DNA from: Anthoceros angustus
Taxonomy: Eukaryota > Streptophyta > Anthocerotopsida > Anthocerotales > Anthocerotaceae
DNA length: 64,000 bases
Direction: 5' to 3'
Assembly: GCA_010909165.1 (NCBI GenBank)
Contig: MU008206.1
Span: 248,001 to 312,000 of the forward strand
Part shown: piece by piece, positions 56,729 to 64,000 of the stretch
Layout: each line of letters begins with the position of its first letter
Position numbering within the stretch: the first letter of the stretch is position 1
Made by a program: the position numbers and the translations under genes
Notes under the pieces: model-generated
Database searches by the model: none
Told to the model about the DNA's origin: nothing
The model's input: the letters and a program-made list of their open reading frames with translations, nothing else

Positions 56729-57317
56729 TCATCTTCTCTTGGTGTTGATCTGCGTTTCTTGCAGACCTTGTGTGTCTTCATGCTAACGTGAGTCCCGAGT
56801 CATCGAAAGGTGCACGGCTACCCGAGAGATCGATCAAGGTCCCGTGACGGACCCTAGCGTGTGGTGGTGTGCAGGAGAGCGATCGGGGACCGTGTTCGCC
56901 GCAGAGCAGCCGCCCAAGATCGAGCGGACTGAACGAGCCGGAGGAACTCCGGAGGCAGAGTCGGACGAGAGGCCCGCTGAGCAACGGAGGAGGTCCGGAC
57001 GTAGCCACTATGCTCTTTTCCAAGGTTGATGAGCGAGGAGAGTGATGAGAGGAACGGACTAAAGGAACGAGTGACGTATGGAACGATACGACGCAAACGG
57101 GTCTTAAACGCTTGGCCACACCGGCCTCGTGAACGTTATGAGTAGTTAGACGAAACGACGATTGCGTGTGTTAAAGTTGAGCTGGACGCAAAGTAAGGTG
57201 AGAATCCGAAACGCGGCAAACGGAGCTTATCATTCTCTCGGGAACGGACTCCTTACTACAACGACACGGGATTGTGCGCGCCCGGCTGGCCGTCAGCGAA
57301 AGTCGCGCCACACCTAG

Positions 57318-58170
57318 TCCACTTCAGGTCCATCATGCTTCGCCTCATGAGATGTGTCCTCATTCTCCACCTCATGTGTGTCCCTGTCCACCTCAAGTGG
57401 GGCCTTCTCAACCTCAAGTGTGTCATTCTCCACCTCATGTGTGGCCTTTGTTTGGTTAGGTGTGGCCTTCTCTACCTGATGCCCCTCCATGTCCACCTCA
57501 AGCGTGTCCTTGTCCACCTCTAGTGTGGCCTTCTCAACTTGAGCTATGTCATTCTCCACCTCATGTGTGGCACTTTTCTGCCTAGGTGTGGCCTTCACCT
57601 CAGGTAGCTCCCTGTCCACCTCAAGTGTGTCCTTGTCCACCTCAAATGTGGCATTCTCCACTATAAGTGTGGCCTTTTCCCGCTCAGGTGTGGCCTCCTT
57701 CACCTCAAATGTGGCGGCTCATTCTCCACCTCCTCATTGGGCGTCGCTTCCTCAAGTGTGGGCGTTGTTGCAAAGTTGTCCAAAACTTCTGCATCAGGTA
57801 AAAAGTCATCAAGTGCTTGGGATTGGATGTCATCCACTAAGCCGCCAACCACGTCATCACCTCCATGAACCTCCTGATCTGCCTCCCCCCACACTGCACC
57901 TCGTTCCACAGCCACTGGGTCTTCCTTTGATCCGGCTCCTGTGTGGGTGTCATCAACCTGCAGCAATTCCATTGTTGCAACCTTCTCGAGGCCTACACCA
58001 GATTGACCCCCTTGCATTGGAGCCGTTTTTTCCACCGAGGGCGGGGTCCAAGCACCCCCCTCTGTGCCCTGACTCGGCACGCCAAAAACTGAGCTGTAAG
58101 AGCCGCCGCCAAGGGTGGCAAACAGAGTGGCCGTGTTCCGAATGGGAACACGGCGACTAGCACTTGTCAC
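57318..58170 (-). pseudogene. GGGTGT-2 RING gene, acidic repeat segment
   Basis: Minus-strand frames read (58170 downward) GGGSYSSVFGVPSQG, an acidic stretch (DDVVGGLVDDIQSQALDDFL) and then about ten imperfect repeats with core DTLEVD.E..EVEKAT (57703-57318). Examples are ATFEVDKDTLEVDRELPEVK and VEKATLEVDKDTLEVDMEG. The gene is cut here by the giant element and resumes at 52935. Acidic repeats of this type are usually unstructured or helical linkers; no enzymatic role is implied. Confidence 0.6.
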
Positions 58171-58381
58171 CGACGGCAGCTTTTCATAGCAAGCTGCAGA
58201 AAAAACATGATGATAGCATTAGACTTGGAGGGAAAGCAACACAGGTGCAAAGGGAGAACCCTATTCCTCGGCACACACCCCTCTGCACACACTTGGAGAT
58301 GCTGCTGCCCGCATGTCCTGGCGGTGGCTACGGCGGATCTTCTCAAGGCGGGAGAGCAATGCATTCGGATCCTTTACACCA

Positions 58382-58720
58382 TCAAGGTACTCGATTTCCA
58401 CTCCTTGAGGTACCGCGCCTCGGTATTGTTCCTGGAAGGTCCCAACCTTTTGCGACATACCACCGGGTGTCCACATCCATGCTGCAGTCTTCCAGGGCAC
58501 ATGTCTTGTTGGTCTGCAAATGGGAAAAAAGGAAAAATTCATGGTACATATGCCCGCACGAGAGCAAAACCTGCTCATTGCAGCCAAACCACCTGCAATG
58601 ACACGCACTCAATGAGAAACAAGGTAGACACTAGTTCCAGACAAGAAAACAGATCCGCACAGTACACCGAAAGAATACCTTGCGCATATAGGGCAAGCAT
58701 TCACAGCAATTGTTGGCCCG
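58382..58720 (-). pseudogene. GGGTGT-2 RING-like domain with 85-bp intron
   Basis: The minus strand reads TIAVNACPICAR (58720-58678), then a short intron 58677-58593 with GT start and TTGCAG end, then WFGCNEQVLLSCGHMYHEFF, TCALEDCSMDVD and YVAKGWDL. The ligands are C-x2-C, C-x-H-x2-H and C-x4-C; the Cys that follows the second His in GGGTGT-1 (HDIC) is Phe here. After a frame change comes GVEIEYLDGVKDPNALLSRL, matching the GGGTGT-1 segment FLECIGDPATMTRW. RING-type domains usually recruit E2 ubiquitin enzymes; here that is only a possibility. Confidence 0.7.
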
Positions 58721-58760
58721 GTCGTCCGCTCCAATGGCGCTGGAAGGAAGTTGGTGCGAC

Positions 58761-59400
58761 TGATCAAATACATTAGGGTTAGGGCACTATTCATTAGGGC
58801 ACCATTCATGGGGCACCATAACTTAAACATTATTATCTACCTAGGGCATTGCGTAGTTAGTAGTTAGTAGTTAGTAGTTAGTAGTTAGTAGTTAGTAGTT
58901 AGTAGTTAGTAGTTAGTAGTTAGTAGTTAGTAGTTAGTAGTTAGTAGTTAGTAGTTAGTAGTTAGTAGTTAGTAGTTAGTAGTTAGTAGTTAGTAGTTGG
59001 TAGTTAGTAGTTAGTAGTTAGTGGTTAGTAGTTGGTAGTTAGTGGTTAGTAGTTAGTAGTTGGTAGTTAGTAGTTAGTAGTTAGTGGTTAGTAGTGAGTA
59101 GTTAGTAGTTAGTAGTTAGTAGTTAGTAGTTAGTAGTTAGTAGTTAGTAGTTAGTAGTTAGTAGTTAGTAGTTAGTAGTTAGTAGTTAGTAGTTAGTAGT
59201 TATAGGAGTTATAACTACTTAGCGGTTATCTGGCTTATAGTTGTAACCGCCTAACCTCCTAACCATCTCGCCTATAAATAGGCTTTGTACTTTGTATTAT
59301 ATTCATTACATACAACTCTTTTGTGCAAAAGCTTTTCTACTATTTGCTTGCTATGTTTTGCTACCTAGAGCAGCTATGATTCTCATCATGGTATCAAAGC
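58761..59400 (+). mobile_element. Copia LTR plus primer site fragment with 7-bp satellite expansion
   Basis: 58761-59388 matches the Copia-2 LTR read on the plus strand at both ends: AGGGCACTATTCATTAGGGC near the start, CTATAAATAGGCTTTGTACTTTG in the promoter region and GATTCTCATCA at the end. TGGTATCAAAGC (59389-59400), a primer binding site, follows directly. Then RING-gene sequence resumes, so only an LTR and primer site remain, with no target duplication visible. In the middle, where Copia-2 has short GTTGTAAC repeats, this copy has the AGTAGTT array. It interrupts the minus-strand gene between the RING and coiled-coil segments. Confidence 0.8.
58854..59200 (+). repeat. AGTAGTT heptanucleotide satellite, about 50 units
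   Basis: Nearly perfect 7-bp tandem units, with occasional GTTGGTAG or GTGGTTAG variants in the middle (59000-59100). It is not the plant telomere unit TTTAGGG. Confidence 0.95.
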
Positions 59401-59821
59401 ACCCTTCCACTTCAACATCCATGAGGATGTTGAACATCCGCTCCTTCCGGTTGACAACGCAAGCCTGCTGCTGAAGCTCATGTTGAGCGCGGCAGTCCTC
59501 TGTCGCTAACTCCTCAACCCGAAGGTACAGGCTTTTCTCCAGAGTGTACAAGGCTTGAAGCTCGCCCGAAAGGTGGCTGATCAGGGATCTGTGCCCTTGA
59601 ATGTCGTCAAAAGTCTTATCCTCATCAATGCTCTTCTGCACCATCTCCATTTCTTGAGAACACTTGCGGATGTCGAACGCCACCTGCCCAAGTCTCTGTT
59701 TTTCACCAGTCAATGCTTGCTTCATCTCCTTTGCAGTGGCATCCACCTTGTCAAGTTGCAGATTCACATCTGTCAACTCCCCAGCGATACGGATCAAGTG
59801 GTCACTGAGGATGGTAGCCAC
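59401..59821 (-). pseudogene. GGGTGT-2 RING gene, coiled-coil segment
   Basis: The minus-strand frame reads MATILSDHLIRIAGELTDVN, LQLDKVDATAKEMKQALTGE, FDIRKCSQEMEMVQKSIDED, LISHLSGELQALYTLEKSLY and LQQQACVVNRKERMFNILMD. Heptad-like Leu/Ile spacing with alternating charge suggests a long coiled coil, probably for oligomerisation. The frame is open over about 140 codons up to the inserted copia LTR at 59400. Confidence 0.6.
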
Positions 59822-60850
59822 CTTGCTCTTCCTTCGCGTGCTGCCCTCACCTGATCATTACCAGTAAGTTACCCATTCACCCTTCCAGTGGAACATTATT
59901 GCATGCAAAGTGGCATTGTGCCTCCAGGTAGAACCAATATGCAGGAAAAGTGGCCTTGGGCATGTGGAAGTGGAAGATGCATACGAGTAAATGACCAGGG
60001 TGCAACGCACATGTGGCAGAGTGGACCAGAATTGTAGGCAAAGTGGCATTGTGCACACAGGTGGAACAAATGTGCAGGAAAAATGACATTGGGCACAGGA
60101 AGTTGAAGATGCATACGAGCAAATGACGGTGCGGCACATGTGGCAGAGTGGACCAGAATTGCAGGCAAAGTGGCCTTGTACACACAGGTGGAACAAACTG
60201 CAGATAAATTGACATTGGGCACACCAAGCGGATGAGAAACAAACAGCACATGACTAGGGTGCGACGCACATGTCGCTCAACAACCAGGCCTGAGTTACTT
60301 ACCAAGATAAGCTAGTGCATGGTGCACTTCACATGAGCCTACACTATGTCAAAATAGGTTGACTGACAAGGAGGGCCATCCTGGGTGCTCCTTAGAGGAT
60401 ACTAGGTAGTCTAGAGGGACTTAGCGACCAGGCATGCGAAACAGAAGATAAATCAGGCATGTTAGACAACCTTGGAGAGACAAAATAAAAACAAGCACAT
60501 CCTACCATGAGGTGTCTGCTGCTCATGTCTGTGGGCTTCCCTACAATGAGTAGGGGCTCTTCCTCCTTGATTCTGAGCCTCCACCGCCTCGCTTTCCCTC
60601 AGATTTCGCTTTTTTATTCCTTCCGGATTGGGTCTTCTCGTGAAACACCCTCCGCTTCACCTCGACACGACAAGTTTCTCCAACAGAATCCCAAGGGCCA
60701 TAAGCCTAGGGACCGCTTCTCCCCAAGATGGGCCTCAACTCGTACATGCCATAAACAAGAACATCAATTTCCTCCATTCTTCTTATTTGAGGCAGCAATA
60801 CCCGCCAACCATGCCCTCGTTAAACTGGGGCCAAAAGCTTCTCCACCTCC
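59822..60850. other. Probable intron region of GGGTGT-2 RING gene
   Basis: It holds a three-copy tandem repeat (59905-60290) and short frames without domains (for example plus 60507-60899). No recognised gene. Confidence 0.4.
59905..60290 (+). repeat. Minisatellite, three copies of about 130 bp
   Basis: GCAAAGTGGC(A/C)TTGT starts at 59905, 60038 and 60165. Each unit also contains GGTGGAAC, TTGGGCA, GATGCATACGAG and ACATGTGGCAGAGTGGACCA or variants. Confidence 0.88.
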
Positions 60851-61231
60851 TCATTCCCCAACATTTCCCTCGGTCCATTTGCAAGCCCCAAGTCTTTGAC
60901 ATCCACCCCAACACACGCCATCAGTAGCCTTCCATGTCCATCTTGCCATGGGCTCTTTCGCTTCTGCCCATATTCCCTCCAGAAGCGCTCTCTTTGCTGC
61001 TGCTCGGCACTCCTTCCCTTTCCGGCTCCGCTTTTCCGCTGCCCTACTTTTGGATTCCAAGGATCTACCACTTCGGTGCTTGGGCACCTCAGGTGAGGTC
61101 ACTTCCACCTCACCTCCAGTCTCGTCACTGTCACCAGATGAGTGCCCAGAGCTCCCCTCCTGAGTGTGGTCTTCCACATCTCTGTCCTTAGATGAATTCC
61201 CTCTGCACACACAATTCAAAGGAAGGACCAC
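60851..61231 (-). pseudogene. GGGTGT-2 RING gene, 5' coding segment (charged)
   Basis: The minus-strand frame includes DRDVEDHTQEGSSGHSSGDS, EVEVTSPEVPKHRSGRSLES and KSRAAEKRSRKGKECRAAAK, an acidic then strongly basic stretch that could contain a nuclear localisation signal. No family is recognised. Position upstream of the coiled-coil segment on the same strand suggests a 5' exon of the same gene. Confidence 0.4.
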
Positions 61232-62160
61232 TGTTAAGTTAAATGGAAAGCATGGTTAGGCAGACAGCGAGCACCATCCACATCTACAGCATGAAAAGCA
61301 CTCTGAGCACTGCCTCGAGCTGGCCAGGTTGGTTAGTAAGGTCCGTGAGAGTGACTAGAATCAGGTTTGCCTCTCGCCTCGGCGCAACTAAAAGCAGGCT
61401 CAGATAAATGCCAAGCATCTGGGGGCATGCCAAGATCAAGTCCCCATCGCGACGGCTGCCCCTTGTCCTCCGCCATCCAGCTCTCTGTCAGGGCGAGGCC
61501 CATGTCCAGCCCCAAACCACAACTGGGCTCAAGGAGGGCTCCATGCCGGGTCTCGGGACATGAGCTTAGAGGTGCCTCCACCTTGGGCGTAAGAGGCCTT
61601 GCACTTGACGATCACCACCTCACCCAATCGCACCCTTAACTTTCCAAACATGCAATCATACACGGGGCCGTGGCATCACGGCTCAGCTCCTAGGTGGGCA
61701 TTTCTCTGGGCACAATCTTTGTCGAGGCGGTCATGGCGGCAAGCAAGCCCCGAACCCCGGCAATTGCAGCTCAGCGACTCGCACTCGCAGTTGGTGGCTC
61801 GAACTTGGCTGTCCTCCCGGCCTGGCCCGATCTCCCTTCCGCGCTGCTCCTCTAGCAAGTAGGGACCTCATTGTGGTTGAGTGGGCACCCTCCTCCCCTT
61901 CCTCCTGAACACTCCAAATGGCGATGGTGTCAAGCAGCGCCTCAGAGCTCCCGCGTCGGCTTCGCCCACACCTTCACGCCCGAGCCGCAGTTTCGGCCCC
62001 AAGTTCACATGACATGTTCACGCTCGAGCCCAGATTTTCCTGGTTCAAGTTCGTATTGTACGACATGTTCACGTTCCAAATTTGACTTAACTTCAAACTA
62101 TATAAATATTGGATAACCGAAACTCGCCGTATATGCAGCACATAGTGCACATTTGCATAT
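61232..62160. other. GGGTGT-2 right leader
   Basis: Possible promoter and leader of the minus-strand gene. A minus-strand frame at 61581-61333 could be another 5' exon, with no domain seen. An AT-rich stretch lies at 62040-62130, near the terminus. Confidence 0.35.
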
Positions 62161-62197
62161 GTCACAAAATGTGCTATACCTAACCGTGCCTACACCC
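62161..62197 (-). repeat. GGGTGT-2 right terminal inverted repeat
   Basis: Read on the minus strand from 62197: GGGTGTAGGCACGGTTAGGT, then TATAGCACATTTTGTG. AGGA follows on the plus strand (62198-62201), duplicating 48235-48238. Confidence 0.9.
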
Positions 62198-62201
62198 AGG
62201 A

Positions 62202-63110
62202 GAGCTGAGGTTCTGTCTAGAAATTCAGCTTATTCGGGATAGATCTGAAGAACTGCTAGTTATACAACAATATCAATACATCCACGACCTTCTGCTAAAG
62301 TTTAAACTCGACAAGGCTCGCCCTGCAACTACACCCTCCACAATAGGAGTTAAATTGACGAGCCTATTGAGTCCACAAACTGAGGAAGAGAAAAAGGAAA
62401 TGGAAACTGTACCTTACAGGCATGCTGTTGGAAGCCTCCTGTTTATCGCCAATTGGACACGTCAAGATATCCAGTATTCAGTTAGCACACTTTCTTAGTT
62501 TCTTGAAAACCCTGGACGTGCCCATTGGGTGGCAACTAAAAGAGTCTTCAGATACCTAAAAGGCACAGCTCATCTTAGACTGTTCTACACGAGTTCAAGA
62601 CAACGAAAGCTTATGTTAGAAGGGTATACTTATGCAGATTGGGCATCAGACGGTGACTTTAGGCGAAGCATTTCCATTATTGCTTCATTTTGGCATCTGC
62701 GGTTGTAAACTAGAGCTGTAAAAAGCAGATGTCAATAGCCTTATCTTCCACAGAGGTTGAATACAAAAGTCTTACTAATGCATCCAAGGAGGCGGAATGA
62801 GAACTCACTTTTTTGTCTGATCTCGGGCAGCCTCAACTGGAATCTACTCCGCTGCTCTGGGACAACATGTCAGCGTTAGCACTTGTATCAAATCCGCGTT
62901 TCCATGCCAGGACAAAACACATTAAAATACAGCATCATTACATATGAGACATAGTGGAGCGGAAAGTTGTCAAGATGAAATATGTTGGAACAGATGAGAA
63001 CACAGCCGATATTCTAACTAAGGCCTTGCCAAAGCATCGCCACTATTTGCACATGGAAGGAGTAGGACTGGGGGATTTCTCACCATATGCCATAGACAAC
63101 AAACAGGCTT
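62202..63110 (+). pseudogene. Copia-3 reverse transcriptase end and RNase H
   Basis: Continues from 48238: ELRFCLEIQLIRDRSEELLV, YRHAVGSLLFIANWTRPDIQ, YSVSTLS, then FLENPGRAHWVATKRVFRYL, KGTAHLRLFYTSSRQRK and ADWASDGDFRRSISIIASFW. The RNase H end is in another frame: NPRFHARTKHIKIQHHYI and DILTKALPKHRHYLHMEG. It ends near 63110. Multiple stops show it is inactive. Confidence 0.88.
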
Positions 63111-63862
63111 AGGACTTATCTGGGGGGGCGGGGGGCAGGGGAGTGAAAGCGATTGCTTTCAATTATTGATGTGATAGGCCATGCCCCTCCTCTGGACAGT
63201 AACCTGCAAGTTTTGAAATAGGCCTGGAAGTCTGAAAGTAACAAGGACAGATACCATCAAGCAGATGAAGCTCAACGCTTACTTAATCGTTTGATGCTTA
63301 TGTGTCTCCTCTTAGTCTCGGTTTCTCCAAGAGTGGACTGACCCGGAGGTTTGAGGAGAGTAGTTTCAGTTCCCACTTCCCTCTCAACCTCTAGCTCCAG
63401 ATTTGCGTCTGAATCCTCCATCCTATCATGAGGGCTGCTCCAGCAAAGGTTGATGTTTAGACCAATTCTATAGCCCCTCAGGCACACATAGGCGCCCATG
63501 CGGTGTCGCTCCTCCCAATCTTCCGGACGAGGAGAGCACTTCCTAATTCTAGGCCTGGATTGCCTCACCGTCTGCTTTACAGAGCTGGATTGTCTGGGCA
63601 CGTCACCCACAGCCCCATATGAGAGTCCGCTTCTTGTCTTCATCGCGAGAATCGACAAATTCAGAATGATGAAGAACCCGAGCTGAGCGTAGGCCACATA
63701 TGCAGGGAGGAGCTCCATGGCATGTACGGAGATGGCGGCAGTTGGGCGTGATCGAGGCGAAGAGTGGGCGTAAAGGCTTACGTTGTGGCGGAGTTCATGA
63801 GGGCGGTACCATCAACGCTTTGACCACGTAATCATAACCAAGTGATTGCAGTTAAGAGGGAG
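63111..63862. other. Copia-3 post-pol region with antisense ORF
   Basis: It contains a G-rich tract (63122-63146) and, on the minus strand, an open frame of 149 codons (63718-63272). That frame starts MELLPAYVAYAQLGFFIILN (one hydrophobic segment) and continues with Arg- and then Glu-rich sequence. No family is recognised. Confidence 0.4.
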
Positions 63863-64000
63863 TGTTACGAATAATGATGGTTATTCGATATGTATAGTCT
63901 ACATGCAATTAAGTTATAGTGATAGTATGGAAAGGCATAACAAAACGTTGTGGTTTAGTAGTATATAAACAATTTTTGTAATGGTCATATTTTACTTTAT
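63863..64000 (+). repeat. Probable start of a copia 3' LTR, cut by window edge
   Basis: AAGAGGGAG is followed by TGTTACGAATAATGATGG, a polypurine tract and TG start typical of copia 3' LTRs. A TATATAAAC box lies near 63962. The rest is outside the window, so the LTR cannot be paired. Confidence 0.55.

Larger units (their letters stand above)
52941..57312 (+). mobile_element. Giant TG..CA element, copy 2 (4.37 kb; probable solo long LTR)
   Basis: Starts TGTGGGCTACGGACTTCCCT and ends GTCGCGCCACA, flanked by the perfect duplication CCTAG (52936-52940 and 57313-57317). It aligns along its length with the reverse complement of 630-5285. TATAAG (56704-56709) and AATAAA (56723-56728) lie about 0.6 kb from the 3' end. 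I find no second copy of the start or end sequence inside, so there are no internal LTRs. It splits the RING gene of GGGTGT-2. Confidence 0.8.
48239..62197 (+). mobile_element. GGGTGT-2: TIR DNA transposon with 4-bp TSD (14.0 kb with nested elements)
   Basis: The left terminus is GGGTCCAAGCACGGTTAGGT (48239) and the right terminus, on the other strand, GGGTGTAGGCACGGTTAGGT (62197): 17 of the first 20 bases agree, with similarity continuing to about base 35. The target duplication is AGGA (48235-48238 and 62198-62201), and removal rejoins Copia-3 RT. The two genes match those of GGGTGT-1 in order and orientation: transposase on plus (49.4-51.5 kb), RING/coiled-coil gene on minus (52.5-61.2 kb). 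The minus gene holds the giant TG..CA element and a copia LTR. The second gene copy makes the family assignment independent of GGGTGT-1. Confidence 0.9.
45640..64000 (+). mobile_element. Copia-3: 5'-truncated Ty1/copia element split by GGGTGT-2
   Basis: Plus-strand gag (zinc knuckle onward), protease, integrase and RT run from 45640 to 48238. They continue after GGGTGT-2 with the rest of RT and RNase H at 62202-63110. A purine tract AAGAGGGAG followed by TGTTACGAATAATG at 63863 looks like the start of its 3' LTR, running off the window. A second purine tract (63131-63146, before TGAAAGC) is an alternative. The 5' LTR and most of gag are missing. Confidence 0.75.

Noticed and set aside
58510-58550. 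Second intron in the GGGTGT-2 RING exon, suggested by TTTGCAG near 58513
   Set aside because: The reading frame runs through without it and aligns in length with the intronless stretch in GGGTGT-1; the implied intron would be under 40 bases.
58854-59200. CRISPR array or telomeric repeat
   Set aside because: Units are 7 bp with no spacers, and AGTAGTT is not the TTTAGGG telomere unit; it lies within a copia LTR.
61245-61275. GCATGGTTAGGCAGAC as another GGGTGT-family terminus
   Set aside because: It lacks the GGGTGT start, a partner terminus and flanking duplication.
1-64000. tRNA, rRNA or other structured RNA genes
   Set aside because: No cloverleaf with matching arms and no rRNA motif was seen; TGGTATC(A)GAGC hits are retrotransposon primer binding sites, not tRNA genes.

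Overview
The window is eukaryotic, most likely from the plant lineage. It holds a CACTA (En/Spm) TNP2 transposase, several Ty1/copia retrotransposons primed by initiator-Met tRNA, and GT..AG-type intron boundaries. A streptophyte alga or bryophyte-like genome is a guess; the species cannot be read from the sequence. I recognise no host gene and no tRNA or rRNA gene. Almost everything is transposable elements nested inside one another, and their order can be read from target-site duplications (TSDs).

Layout, outermost first. (1) A CACTA element (CACTA-A) enters from the left edge. Its TNP2 gene is cut into three pieces at 60-438, 12542-13089 and 39274-39963, and it is followed by a tandem duplication and a second, unrecognised coding block near 41.7-42.8 kb. 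(2) A second CACTA-like element (CACTA-B, 439-12538, TSD TAA) sits in TNP2 and itself holds a 4.66-kb TG..CA element (630-5285, TSD CAAGC). (3) A minus-strand copia (Copia-1, 13095-39268, TSD AATGA) also sits in TNP2. (4) Inside Copia-1 pol is a DNA transposon with GGGTGT terminal inverted repeats (GGGTGT-1, 15188-34572, TSD ATTC), which in turn holds Copia-2 (16041-23758). (5) After a LINE fragment (44.2-44.9 kb), a 5'-truncated plus-strand copia (Copia-3, about 45.64 kb to the window end) is split by a second member of the same family (GGGTGT-2, 48239-62197, TSD AGGA). That member holds a second copy of the giant TG..CA element in the opposite orientation (52941-57312, TSD CCTAG) and a copia LTR (58761-59388) swollen by a 7-bp satellite.

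The main result is the GGGTGT family. Two independently inserted, diverged copies share inverted termini (consensus GGGTGTNNGCACGGTTAGGT), make 4-bp TSDs, and carry the same two genes in convergent order. The plus-strand gene is a transposase-like protein with a helix-turn-helix-like N-terminus, a Cys cluster, three Asp-containing blocks (VMDFSQNYAF, WSDGAASQFK, GHGKGEHDGAGA) and a C-terminal GD(N/T)F-type domain. The minus-strand gene has a coiled-coil segment, a RING-like Cys/His cluster with a conserved intron acceptor, acidic repeats and a C-terminal domain resembling that of the transposase. Both copies are now broken by frameshifts, duplications and nested insertions. The 4-bp TSD and Asp triad recall the Sola superfamily, but I cannot confirm that without a search.

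Nearly all coding sequence here is degenerate, so genes are given as pseudogenes with approximate ends. Small indels rather than substitutions dominate the differences between several duplicated segments, so part of the damage could come from assembly.
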